Made by a program: the position numbers and the translations under genes. DNA of 64,000 bases from Paracoccus aurantiacus (GTDB lineage: Bacteria; Pseudomonadota; Alphaproteobacteria; Rhodobacterales; Rhodobacteraceae): the NCBI RefSeq assembly GCF_007993065.1, contig NZ_VOPL01000005.1:1-64000 (forward strand), written 5' to 3'. This document shows positions 26,555 to 35,043 of the stretch, in pieces. How positions within the stretch are numbered: the stretch's first letter is position 1; each line of letters starts with the position of its first letter. The notes under the pieces are model-generated. The model did no database searches. It had not been told where the DNA came from and was given only the letters and a program-made list of their open reading frames with translations.

Positions 26555-27397
26555 ATGCGCAACACATTGGCGACCCTGTGGGTTGGCGACAGGCTTGGCC
26601 CGATCGAGCTGGCATCGGCCGCCAGTTTCTTGCGCATGGGCAATCCGCTGACGGTTTACAGCTATACGCCGATTGCGAACCTGCCGCCGGGCGTCGAAGG
26701 CCGCGATGCGAACGAGGTTTATCCGGCGCGGCAGATCGCCACCTATGCGCGCGAAGGCTCGCCCTCGCTGCATTCGAATTTCTTCCGCTTCGCGCTGATG
26801 CGGAACACGGATCACACATGGGTCGATCTGGATATGATCGCGTTGCAGCCCTTCGCGTTCGAGGGTGCGCGGATTTACGGCTATGAAAAGCCCGATCAAG
26901 TGAATTGCGCCGTGCTGCGGCTGCCGAAGGATTCGCCCGTGCTGGCCGATCTGTCGAAGCTGGGGCCGGGTACGCGCGGGATCGCGCCGCATATCCAGGG
27001 CGCGCGGCGGCTGAAATACCAGATCAAGACGTTTGGGCGCGGCGTGCCGATTGAAAACTGGCCTTGGGGGTCAACCGGCCCGCGCGCGCTGACGGCGTTT
27101 TTGCGCAAGCATGATGAGCTGCGCTATGCCCTGCCGCTGGAGGTGCTGTATCCGATCCTGACGAAGGATTGCCGCCGTTTTGTGACGCCGGGCGACCTGT
27201 CGGATGAAAGCTTCGGGCCGGACACGCGGGCGGTGCATCTGACGGCCAGCAATATCAACAAGATCCTTGCCAAGGAAAACGGCGGCGTGATCCCCGAGGA
27301 CAGTTTTCTGGGGCACCATGTGGCGCGGGCGCGAGCGGCTGGGTTTTTGTGCGGGGTTGGTTTGAGCCCTTCCAAGACATTGCCCAAGGCAGTATAG
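26555..27397 (+). CDS. DXD-type glycosyltransferase-like protein
   Basis: A 280-residue protein starting at ATG 26555 (GAGGA 8 bp upstream). It reads LATLWVGDRLGPIELASAASFLRMGNPLTVYSY, then SNFFRFALMRN and WVDLDMIAL, the DXD motif of nucleotide-sugar transferases of the GT32/alpha-1,4-glycosyltransferase type. Acceptor and donor are unknown. No membrane segment is seen. It follows pnp by 70 bp and may be read through from it; other sugar genes are not close. Confidence 0.75.
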   Translation: MRNTLATLWVGDRLGPIELASAASFLRMGNPLTVYSYTPIANLPPGVEGRDANEVYPARQIATYAREGSPSLHSNFFRFALMRNTDHTWVDLDMIALQPFAFEGARIYGYEKPDQVNCAVLRLPKDSPVLADLSKLGPGTRGIAPHIQGARRLKYQIKTFGRGVPIENWPWGSTGPRALTAFLRKHDELRYALPLEVLYPILTKDCRRFVTPGDLSDESFGPDTRAVHLTASNINKILAKENGGVIPEDSFLGHHVARARAAGFLCGVGLSPSKTLPKAV

Positions 27398-27407
27398 CGC
27401 TAACATA

Positions 27408-27424
27408 TTTGACTGGCTGTCAAA
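27408..27424. promoter_or_regulatory. inverted repeat upstream of MFS gene
   Basis: TTTGAC (27408-27413), 5-bp spacer, GTCAAA (27419-27424): a perfect 6-bp dyad 37 bp before the MFS start. TTGACT within it can serve as a -35 box, so a repressor binding here would block transcription. No regulator gene is adjacent. Confidence 0.45.
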
Positions 27425-27460
27425 AATTTCATGTTCAGGGGCATTTTTTAGGAGGGGTCA

Positions 27461-28594
27461 ATGAAGCTCGCAGAGGTTGGAGGCCCCCTCATAGGTTTCG
27501 TCGCAATGGGGGTGTTCTGGGGTGCGTGGGGCACCCTCATCCCTGTTGTGAAGACGAATACCGCCGCTTCGGATGCGGAGCTTGGAATGGCACTCCTCTG
27601 CGTCGCCCTCGGAGCAATACCCGCGATGATCCTCGGAGGGCGGATGGTCGATCGACTGGGCGTCAGGCTTCTTCTGCCTATCGCGATTCCGGCATTCGGG
27701 GCATCTGCCGTGCTGCCGGCGATGGCGCGAGATCCCTTCGCCCTTGGCCTGTGCCTTCTCATCCTCGGATGCTGCTCGGGCTTCATGGATATTGTCATGA
27801 ATGCTGGCGTGTCCGAGGCGGATTCCCGGACTGGCAAATCGTCGATGCAATTCGCACATGGAAGTTTTGCCGCGATCTATTTTCTGGTTGCCATCGCCTC
27901 GGGTCAGGCGAGAGGGTCGGGGTTCGGCGCGTTGCAGGTTCTCTTGGCGATCCTCTTGCTCTGCCTCCTGCTTGCCGTGCTTGCCGGCGTTCTCACGCGG
28001 GCCGGTTCGCGATCGGGCAGCGAACCTCGGTCGGGATTCCGGCCCAGCCTGCCCGTGATGGGGCTTGGTGTAATCGCGGGGATCGCCTTCCTGACGGAGA
28101 ACGGCCTCCAGAATTGGAGCGCACTCTTTTTCGAGAGGCTCTTCGATGCCACGCCTCAGCTGTCGAGCGGCGCTCCTGCAACGGTTGGTCTGGCCGTCGC
28201 CATCGGTCGCTTTGGCGGCCAGGCGATGACGCAGCGAGTCGGGGACTGGGGCATAATCCTGCTCGGCGCGGGAGGATCAGCACTAGGCTGTCTTGCCTTC
28301 GCTTTTTCGCAACACCCCTGGCTTGCCTACGCCGGCATCTTCCTCGGCGCAGCCGGTGTCTCGGTAATTGCCCCTGCCGCCCTGAATATCGGCGGGCAAC
28401 GGGCATCGTCGGCAACGCGCGGCGCGACCGTTGCGACGATCAGCGTGATCGCCTACACGGGGTTCTTCGTCGGACCTGCGATGCTCGGCTTCCTGTCCCA
28501 AGGGTTCGGCCTCCGGGTCGCCATGGCCTTACTGTGCATTGGCGCAATTCTTATCGCGATCATTGCAAACATCATACGGTCGAAATCACCATAG
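27461..28594 (+). CDS. MFS transporter
   Basis: A 377-residue, about 12-helix MFS protein. The N-terminal half has GALPAMILGGRMVDRLGVRLLLP (motif A position) and the end of helix 5 GCCSGFMDIVMNAGVSEADSRTGKSSMQFAHGSFA, typical of the YbjJ-like group. Substrate unknown. An AGGAGGGG site precedes the ATG. Codon use (many CTC, TTC and TTG codons) looks different from neighbours such as pnp, consistent with lateral acquisition. Ends before a hairpin at 28645. Confidence 0.85.
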   Translation: MKLAEVGGPLIGFVAMGVFWGAWGTLIPVVKTNTAASDAELGMALLCVALGAIPAMILGGRMVDRLGVRLLLPIAIPAFGASAVLPAMARDPFALGLCLLILGCCSGFMDIVMNAGVSEADSRTGKSSMQFAHGSFAAIYFLVAIASGQARGSGFGALQVLLAILLLCLLLAVLAGVLTRAGSRSGSEPRSGFRPSLPVMGLGVIAGIAFLTENGLQNWSALFFERLFDATPQLSSGAPATVGLAVAIGRFGGQAMTQRVGDWGIILLGAGGSALGCLAFAFSQHPWLAYAGIFLGAAGVSVIAPAALNIGGQRASSATRGATVATISVIAYTGFFVGPAMLGFLSQGFGLRVAMALLCIGAILIAIIANIIRSKSP

Positions 28595-28644
28595 ATCAGA
28601 AAGCGGCAGCTTTGTCCGCAAAGCGGCCGCCGCCGAAAGAAATA

Positions 28645-28670
28645 AGGCCGCGCAATTCCGCGCGGCCTTC
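28645..28670. terminator. hairpin between convergent MFS and peroxiredoxin genes
   Basis: AAGGCCGCGC (28645-28654), loop AATTCC, GCGCGGCCTT (28661-28670): a perfect 10-bp stem serving both converging genes. On the peroxiredoxin strand it is followed by ATTTCTTTC. Confidence 0.8.
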
Positions 28671-28677
28671 CCGCATA

Positions 28678-29340
28678 TCACCCGTGCTTCGGATCTTTCG
28701 CAAAGCGCAGATAGGGCAGCTTCTTGTCGAGCTTGCCGTATTTTTCCTCAGCCGCCGCATCGTCCAGTGACAGTGCCACGATCACGTCCTGACCCGGCAC
28801 CCAGTTGGCGGGGGTGGCCAGTGGCACGCCGTCGGTTTCCTGCACGGCGTCGAGGGCGCGCAGGATCTCGGCGAAGTTGCGGCCGACGGACATGGGATAC
28901 GTCATGGTCAGGCGGACCTTCTTGTCCGGGCCGATGATGAAGACGGTGCGCACGGTCGCGGAATGCTGGGGCGTGCGGCCTTCCTGCGGCAGGTAATAGT
29001 CGGCCGGCAGCATGTCATAGGCCTTGGCGACGGTCAGCGAGGTGTCGTCGATCATCGGGAAGTTCGCGGGCGCACCGCCGAATTTCTCGATATCGGCCTT
29101 CCATTTGCCATGATCGTCGACCGAGTCGACCGAAATCCCGAGCACCTTGGTGCCGCGCTTTTCGAAATCCGCGGCAAGCTGGGCCACTGCGCCGAATTCG
29201 GTGGTGCAGACCGGGGTGAAGTCGCGTGGGTGCGAGAACAGAACAACGTAGCTGTCGCCAGCCCATTCGTGGAACTTGATCTCGCCCTCGGTCGAATCTG
29301 CGGTGAAATCGGGGGCTGTGTCGTTGATACGCAGGCTCAT
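28678..29340 (-). CDS. 1-Cys peroxiredoxin (Prx6 type)
   Basis: A 220-residue peroxiredoxin of the Prx6 subfamily. Peroxidatic Cys45 is in HPRDFTPVCTTE, and the long C-terminal extension (TPANWVPGQDVIVALSLDDAAAEEKYG) is typical of 1-Cys enzymes; no resolving cysteine is seen. It reduces H2O2 and organic peroxides in the cytoplasm. Single-gene transcription unit, ending at the shared hairpin. Confidence 0.95.
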   Translation of the reverse strand: MSLRINDTAPDFTADSTEGEIKFHEWAGDSYVVLFSHPRDFTPVCTTEFGAVAQLAADFEKRGTKVLGISVDSVDDHGKWKADIEKFGGAPANFPMIDDTSLTVAKAYDMLPADYYLPQEGRTPQHSATVRTVFIIGPDKKVRLTMTYPMSVGRNFAEILRALDAVQETDGVPLATPANWVPGQDVIVALSLDDAAAEEKYGKLDKKLPYLRFAKDPKHG

Positions 29341-29488
29341 CTGGAGTCCTTTCCGTTGATCTCACAGGCAACATATGGTGCGCGCGCCAAGTTCCAAGCC
29401 CTTTTTTCGACAGGATTTCCCGGCGCGTGCAGCTTGCGCCGGTGCGGCGTAAATGCGACCATTCGGTCAATGATTGGAGGACTCAGGC

Positions 29489-30940
29489 ATGAGCGAGCTT
29501 CTGGACAAGCGAAAATTCTATATCGACGGCAATTGGGTCGAGCCCAAGGCCAAAAACGATCTGGAGGTGATCGACCCCTCGACCGAGGAGGCGGTGGCGG
29601 TGATCTCTCTCGGCGATCAGGCCGATACCGATGCGGCTGTGGCCGCGGCCAAGCGCGCCTTCCCGGCATGGTCGGCGACCCCGCCCGAGGAACGGCTGGC
29701 CTATGTCGAAAAGATCCTCGCGATCTATAAGCGCCGCGCTGACGACATGGCATGGGCGATCACCCATGAAATGGGCGCACCGACCGATATGTCGGTCGGC
29801 GATCAGGTCGAGGCCGGCAGCTATCACACGCAGAACTTCATCGACGCCTTCCGCGATTTCGAGTTCATTCGCCCGCTGAACGACAAGGCGAACGGCACCA
29901 TGATCGCGTGGGAACCGATTGGCGTCGTGGGGCTTATCACGCCCTGGAACTGGCCGATGAATCAGGTGACGCTGAAGGTGATCCCGGCCTTGCTGGCAGG
30001 TGATACGATGGTGCTGAAGCCGTCCGAGATCGCGCCGCTGTCGTCGATGGTCTTTGCCGAGATCGTGGACGAGGCGGGGCTGCCGCCGGGGGTGTTCAAT
30101 CTGGTGAACGGCGATGGCAGCGGCGTCGGCACGCAGCTTTCGACCCATCCCGATGTGGAGATGATCAGCTTCACCGGCTCGACCCGCGCGGGGATCGCGA
30201 TTTCCAAGGCTGCTGCGGACAGTCTGAAGAAGGTGGCGCTGGAACTAGGCGGCAAGGGCGCGAATGTGATATTCGCCGATGCCGACGAAAAGGCGGTGAC
30301 GCGTGGGGCGCGGCATGTGTTCTATAACTCCGGCCAAAGCTGCAATGCGCCGACCCGCATGCTGGTGCAGCGCGACATCTATGACAAGGCGGTCGAAACC
30401 GCGAAAGAGGTTGCCGAGAAGACCGGCGTGGCCAGCGGGCATGATGCCGGGCGTCATATCGGGCCGGTCGTTTCGCGCCAGCAATGGGATAAGATACAGG
30501 GCCTGATCCAGAAGGGTATCGACGAGGGCGCGCGCCTTGTGGCGGGAGGTCCGGGTCTGCCCGAGGGGATGAACCGCGGCTATTTCGTGCGGCCCACGGT
30601 CTTTGCGGATGTCAATAATGACATGACCATCGCGCGCGAGGAAATCTTCGGCCCTGTCCTGTCGATCATTCCGTTCGACGACGAGGAAGAGGCCATCGCG
30701 ATTGCGAATGACACCGCTTACGGCCTGACCAACTATGTCCAGACCCAGGACGGCGCGCGGCGCAACCGCATGGCGCGGAAGCTGCGCGCGGGCATGGTCG
30801 AAACCAATGGCGAGGGGCGCGCCGCCGGTGCGTTCTTCGGCGGCATCGGCCGGTCGGGTCGCGCCCGCGAAGGAGGCGTCTGGGGGATCGAGGAGTTCAT
30901 GGATTCCAAGGCGATCAGCGGCTGGGACGGCGAGGCCTGA
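29489..30940 (+). CDS. NAD(P)-dependent aldehyde dehydrogenase
   Basis: A 483-residue ALDH. GGAGGA lies just upstream of ATG 29489. NAD-binding FTGSTRAGIAISKAA, general base Glu252 in LELGGKGANV and catalytic Cys285 in NSGQSCNAPTR are in place, followed by the EEIFGPVLSI segment. It oxidises aldehydes to acids; the substrate range cannot be read, though the pattern fits generic ALDHs annotated near betaine/semialdehyde dehydrogenases. A terminator follows 20 bp later. Confidence 0.94.
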   Translation: MSELLDKRKFYIDGNWVEPKAKNDLEVIDPSTEEAVAVISLGDQADTDAAVAAAKRAFPAWSATPPEERLAYVEKILAIYKRRADDMAWAITHEMGAPTDMSVGDQVEAGSYHTQNFIDAFRDFEFIRPLNDKANGTMIAWEPIGVVGLITPWNWPMNQVTLKVIPALLAGDTMVLKPSEIAPLSSMVFAEIVDEAGLPPGVFNLVNGDGSGVGTQLSTHPDVEMISFTGSTRAGIAISKAAADSLKKVALELGGKGANVIFADADEKAVTRGARHVFYNSGQSCNAPTRMLVQRDIYDKAVETAKEVAEKTGVASGHDAGRHIGPVVSRQQWDKIQGLIQKGIDEGARLVAGGPGLPEGMNRGYFVRPTVFADVNNDMTIAREEIFGPVLSIIPFDDEEEAIAIANDTAYGLTNYVQTQDGARRNRMARKLRAGMVETNGEGRAAGAFFGGIGRSGRAREGGVWGIEEFMDSKAISGWDGEA

Positions 30941-30960
30941 GTCCGGTCGACTGAGATAAA

Positions 30961-30993
30961 GCCGCCCGCCTCGGTTCCGGGGCGGGCGGTTTT
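30961..30993 (+). terminator. intrinsic terminator of aldehyde dehydrogenase
   Basis: Stem CCGCCCGCC (30962-30970) with GGCGGGCGG (30981-30989) and a T-run after it. Well placed 20 bp past the stop. Confidence 0.85.
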
Positions 30994-31046
30994 GTATCTG
31001 GCAGGGACAGCGTCACCGCGAAATGGCGACACCGCGTCGGCTGGCG

Positions 31047-32228
31047 TCAGATGCGCTCGATCGCCAGGGCAATCCCCTGACCGCCGCCGATGCACATGGT
31101 GATCAGGGCGCGCTTGCCGTCCGTGCGGTCCAGTTCATACATCGCCTTGACGGTGATGATCGCGCCAGTGGCCCCGACCGGGTGGCCAAGCGCGATTGCG
31201 CCGCCATTGGGGTTCACCTTGGCCGGGTCGAGGCCGAGTTCCTTGTTCACCGCAAGGGCCTGTGCGGCAAAAGCCTCGTTCGATTCGATGACGTCGAAGT
31301 CTTCCGCTTTCAGCCCGGTCTTCTCCAGCAGCTTCTGGACGGCGGGAACAGGGCCGATGCCCATCACTTCGGGCCGGACGCCTGCGACGGCATAGCCCAG
31401 CACGCGGAAGCGCGGGGTCAGGCCAGCGGCTTTGGCGGCGTCCTCGCGCGCAAGAACGATGGCGGCGGCACCGTCATTGATGCCCGATGCGTTGCCTGCG
31501 GTGACGCTGCCGTCCTTCTTGAACACGGTTTTCAGACCGGCGAGCTTGTCCAGCGAGGTTTCCTTGGGGTGTTCGTCCGTGTCAAAGGCCACCACGCCCT
31601 TGCGGGTTTTCACTTCGACCGGGACGATCTGGTCCTTGAAACGCCCCTCTGCAATCGCTTTGGCGGCACGGTTCTGCGATTCCAGCGCGAATTCGTCCTG
31701 CGCCTCGCGGCTGATGTCATGTTCGGCGGATACGTTCTCAGCGGTGACGCCCATATGGCCGGTGCCCATCGGGCAGGTCAGCGCGCCCAGCATCATGTCC
31801 AGCATCTGCACATCGCCCATCTTGGCACCGAAACGTGCGGCGGGCGCGATATAGGGCGCGCGCGACATGCTTTCCGCACCGCCCGCGACGGCGAAATCTG
31901 CGTCGCCCAGTTGCAGCGACTGCACGGCGGACACGATGGCCTGCGCGCCCGATCCGCACAGGCGGTTCACGTTCATCGCGGGCGTGGTGAAGGGGACGCC
32001 TGCATCCAGCATGGCCACGCGGGACAGATAGGCGTCGCGCGGTTCGGTGTTGATGACATGGCCGAAGACCACGGTGCCGATCTGGTCTGGCGCAACGCCC
32101 GCGCGTTCGATCGCGGCCTTGGTGACGGTCGCGGCAAGCTGGATCGGCGGAATGGCGGCCAGGCTGCCGCCGAAGGTGCCGATCGCGGTGCGTGCGCCGG
32201 CCAGAATGACGATATCGGAATCAGACAT
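31047..32228 (-). CDS. acetyl-CoA C-acyltransferase (thiolase)
   Basis: A 393-residue thiolase. Catalytic residues are visible: acyl-accepting Cys91 in VNRLCGSGAQA, His349 in IALGHPVGATG and Cys379 in TMCIGGGQG. It condenses two acetyl-CoA (polyhydroxybutyrate or ketone-body direction) or cleaves 3-ketoacyl-CoA. It differs from the usual phaA-phaB pairing, because no reductase is adjacent; instead it follows a crotonase, AEC and SLC13 genes, suggesting beta-oxidation-like acyl degradation. Last gene of the leftward run. Confidence 0.94.
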   Translation of the reverse strand: MSDSDIVILAGARTAIGTFGGSLAAIPPIQLAATVTKAAIERAGVAPDQIGTVVFGHVINTEPRDAYLSRVAMLDAGVPFTTPAMNVNRLCGSGAQAIVSAVQSLQLGDADFAVAGGAESMSRAPYIAPAARFGAKMGDVQMLDMMLGALTCPMGTGHMGVTAENVSAEHDISREAQDEFALESQNRAAKAIAEGRFKDQIVPVEVKTRKGVVAFDTDEHPKETSLDKLAGLKTVFKKDGSVTAGNASGINDGAAAIVLAREDAAKAAGLTPRFRVLGYAVAGVRPEVMGIGPVPAVQKLLEKTGLKAEDFDVIESNEAFAAQALAVNKELGLDPAKVNPNGGAIALGHPVGATGAIITVKAMYELDRTDGKRALITMCIGGGQGIALAIERI

Positions 32229-32288
32229 GATGTTCCCCCAAATGAAATTCGCGGACAGCTTAGGCCCGGCAGCCGGGCCTGTATAGGA

Positions 32289-33092
32289 TCAACCCTGCGT
32301 CGGCTTGATGCGCGGCCCGCTGCCGTCGCGAAAAGCCGCCAATCGCTCGCGCGCGGCGGGCTGGGTATTCACGACCCCGGCGACGAAGGATTCGGCATAG
32401 GCGGCATCCAGCGCCGACATGTTCTGCACATGGCTGATCGCCGAGCAGATGGCGAAATTCGTCAGCGGCAGGTTTTCCGCGCAGCGTTTGGCGATTTCAT
32501 AGGCCTTTGCGTGGCTGTCTTCGGCCAGGTAATTCGCGAGGCCCACGGTCACGGCCTCGTCCCCGCGATACAGGCGGCCGGTCAGCATCATGTCGACCAT
32601 GCGCGACTTGCCGATCAGGTCGGCCACGCGGATCGTGGCCCCGCCGCCGGTGAACAGCCCGCGCTGACCTTCGGGCAGGCCGAAATAGGCGCTGTCGTCG
32701 ATGACGCGGATATGCGCCGCCGATGCGAGTTCCAGCCCGCCGCCCACGACCGCGCCCTGCAGTGCGGCGATGATCGGGACGCCGCCATATTCCATCTTGT
32801 TGAACGCTTCGTGCCAATGCAGGCAGACATGCATGAAATCTGCCGGAGAGCGGTCGGCGGCGTGATGTTCGACCAGATCCAGCCCGGCGCAGAAATGCGG
32901 GCCTTCGCCGCGCAGGATGCAGGCGCGGACGCCATCGCGGGGCAGGGCGGTGAAAATCGCGATCAGCTCGTCAATCGTCGCGGCGTTCAGCGCGTTGCGC
33001 TTGTCGGGGCGGTTCAGCGTGACCGTGGCGATGCCCAGATCGTCCAGTTCCAGTTTGCAATGTTCCAGCGACAGCGCCTCGATACGGGACAT
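32289..33092 (-). CDS. enoyl-CoA hydratase/isomerase (crotonase) family protein
   Basis: A 267-residue crotonase-fold enzyme. It has the CoA-binding [15 protein letters not shown] region, oxyanion-hole segment [10 protein letters not shown] and [45 protein letters not shown]. The glutamates of classical hydratases (about 111 and 131 in rat numbering) cannot be placed with certainty; a glutamate is kept in GLPEGQRG. Probably acts with the neighbouring thiolase on short acyl-CoAs. Start is 3 bp after the AEC transporter stop. Confidence 0.87.
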   Translation of the reverse strand: MSRIEALSLEHCKLELDDLGIATVTLNRPDKRNALNAATIDELIAIFTALPRDGVRACILRGEGPHFCAGLDLVEHHAADRSPADFMHVCLHWHEAFNKMEYGGVPIIAALQGAVVGGGLELASAAHIRVIDDSAYFGLPEGQRGLFTGGGATIRVADLIGKSRMVDMMLTGRLYRGDEAVTVGLANYLAEDSHAKAYEIAKRCAENLPLTNFAICSAISHVQNMSALDAAYAESFVAGVVNTQPAARERLAAFRDGSGPRIKPTQG

Positions 33093-33095
33093 GGG

Positions 33096-34022
33096 TCAGC
33101 CTTTTTCGATCAGGTGGATGATGATGGGAATGGTTGCGACGCTGGCGGCGGTCGAGATCAGGATCGCCGATGACACGCGCTGCACGGCGATGCCGAAATA
33201 TTCGGCCAGCATGAAGACATTGCCCGCGACGGGCAGGGCGGCGGCGGCGATCATAACGCCTGCTGCGAAGGGGTTCACGCTGAACAGGATGCAGGCGGCG
33301 GCGACGGCTGCGGGATGCAGGACCAGTTTCGCGAAGGACAGCCAGACGGCGATGACGGGCCGGTCGGCGCGGCGTCCGACAAGGCTGGCGCCAATGGCGA
33401 ACAGCGCGCCGGGGGTGGCGGCTGCCGACAGGATTGTCAGGAATTCAAGCGCCGGGCCGGGTAGCGGCAGGTGCAGCGCCGACCATGCGAGGCCCGCCAG
33501 CATCGACACGATCATCGGGTTCGCAACCAGCCCGCGCAGCAAGGTCCACAGCGTCGAAACCCTGAGCCGGCCCTGACGCGAGCCCGTGACGATGACCGTG
33601 ATAAGCGTCGAAAACACCACGAGGTCGATAATCAGGATCAGCAGGACAGGACCAGCGGCGGCCTCGCCCAGCAGGACGATCAGCATCGGCACGCCAAGGA
33701 AGCCTGTGTTGCCGATGACATAGCAATGCGCCTCCATCGCGGCTTCGGCCCAGCCCAGCTTGCGGGCGCGGCCGATCGCCATGCCGATACACCACAGGAC
33801 CAGAGAGCCGCACAGATAGGCGGCAGCAAAGGCCGGGTCCCAGATTTCGTTGATGTCGAGCGTCGCGGCAAAGCGGAACAGCATCGCCGACAGCGCGAAA
33901 TAAAAGACGAAGCGGGTCAGCCATGCCGCGCCCTCGGGCGGAAAGATCCGCGTGCGCGCGGCGAACCAGCCCAACCCGATCAGGGCGAAGAAGGGCAGGG
34001 TTTTCAGGAAGATCGCCAGCAT
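33096..34022 (-). CDS. AEC family transporter (auxin efflux carrier-like)
   Basis: A 308-residue membrane protein with ten helices in two five-helix halves, and the characteristic NTGFLGVPM segment at the centre of the first half plus NPMIVSMLAGL at the start of the second. Bacterial AEC proteins move malonate, malate or other organic acids. It sits between trhO and the crotonase in a leftward operon, so transport of an acid feeding the crotonase/thiolase step is plausible. Confidence 0.87.
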   Translation of the reverse strand: MLAIFLKTLPFFALIGLGWFAARTRIFPPEGAAWLTRFVFYFALSAMLFRFAATLDINEIWDPAFAAAYLCGSLVLWCIGMAIGRARKLGWAEAAMEAHCYVIGNTGFLGVPMLIVLLGEAAAGPVLLILIIDLVVFSTLITVIVTGSRQGRLRVSTLWTLLRGLVANPMIVSMLAGLAWSALHLPLPGPALEFLTILSAAATPGALFAIGASLVGRRADRPVIAVWLSFAKLVLHPAAVAAACILFSVNPFAAGVMIAAAALPVAGNVFMLAEYFGIAVQRVSSAILISTAASVATIPIIIHLIEKG

Positions 34023-34086
34023 CGCTTGATCCCGCTTTCAGGTCTGGCCAGGGCCGCGCCGACAAGATCACCGGCAGGGCAGAGTT

Positions 34087-35007
34087 TCAAGCCTTTGGGT
34101 TCAGGACTGCGCCGATATGATCGGTGCCGCGCGCCTGGGCCAGTTCAACCTGCCGCTGGCGTTCGCGGAAGCGGGCGCGGTCGGCGTCGGAATATTCGGG
34201 CAGGCAGCGGTGGCAGGACACGCCTTCTTCGAATTCCGGGCGGGTCTTGTCCTGCGCCGACAGCGGGCGGCGGCAGGCGTGACACATGTCATAGCTGCCG
34301 CTGCGCAGCCCATGACCTAGGCTGACGCGCTGATCGAAGACGAAGCATTCGCCCTGCCATTTGCTGTCGGCTTCCGGCACATCTTCCAAGTATTTCAGGA
34401 TGCCGCCCTGCAGGTGGTAAACATCCTCGACCCCTTGCGAGATCAGGTAATTCGTCGATTTTTCGCAGCGGATGCCGCCGGTGCAGAACATGGCGATGCG
34501 CTTGTTATGAAAGCGGTGCTTGTTCTGCTGCCACCATGCCGGGAAGTCGCGGAAGGATCTGGTGCCGGGATCGACTGCGCCGTCAAAGGTGCCGATCTCG
34601 ACCTCGTAATCGTTGCGGGTGTCGATGACGGCGACATCGGGGGCAGAGATCAGGTCGTTCCAGTCCTTCGGCTCGACATAGTGGCCCACGCTGGCAAGCG
34701 GGTCCACATCGGGCTGTCCCATGGTGACGATTTCAGGCTTTACACGCACCTTCATCCGGCCAAAGGGCATCTCGGTCGCGGTGCTTTCCTTCCAGACCAG
34801 TCCCTGACAGCCGGGCAGGGCGCGGATATGGGCCAGCACGGCGTCGATCCCTTGCCGCGTCCCCGCGATGGTGCCGTTGATGCCTTCACGCGCCAGCAGC
34901 AGCGTGCCCTTGACCCCTTGCGAGCAGGCAAGCTTTGCCAGCGGGGCCTTGATGGCATCCGGGTCAGGGAAAGGCGTGAAATGATAAAGCGCGGCGACTG
35001 TCAGCAT
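34087..35007 (-). CDS. trhO: tRNA uridine(34) hydroxylase TrhO (rhodanese-like)
   Basis: A 306-residue protein of the YceA/TrhO family. N-terminal acylphosphatase-like half (FTPFPDPDAIKAPLAKLACSQGVKGTLLLAREGINGTIAG landmarks), then a rhodanese domain with the active-site loop CTGGIRCEK (Cys175 and Cys181), and a C-terminal zinc-like set of cysteines (CHACRRPL, CHRCLPEY). TrhO hydroxylates U34 of tRNAs, the first step to (methyl)cmo5U, using prephenate-independent O2. Its operon placement with transporters seems incidental. Confidence 0.93.
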   Translation of the reverse strand: MLTVAALYHFTPFPDPDAIKAPLAKLACSQGVKGTLLLAREGINGTIAGTRQGIDAVLAHIRALPGCQGLVWKESTATEMPFGRMKVRVKPEIVTMGQPDVDPLASVGHYVEPKDWNDLISAPDVAVIDTRNDYEVEIGTFDGAVDPGTRSFRDFPAWWQQNKHRFHNKRIAMFCTGGIRCEKSTNYLISQGVEDVYHLQGGILKYLEDVPEADSKWQGECFVFDQRVSLGHGLRSGSYDMCHACRRPLSAQDKTRPEFEEGVSCHRCLPEYSDADRARFRERQRQVELAQARGTDHIGAVLNPKA

Positions 35008-35043
35008 TTGCTGGCCATAGCCGCCGCGCCCCGGTTCGTCAAA

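Noticed and set aside
31023..33173. 716-codon open frame antisense to thiolase and crotonase
   Set aside because: Shadow of two real enzymes with intact active sites.
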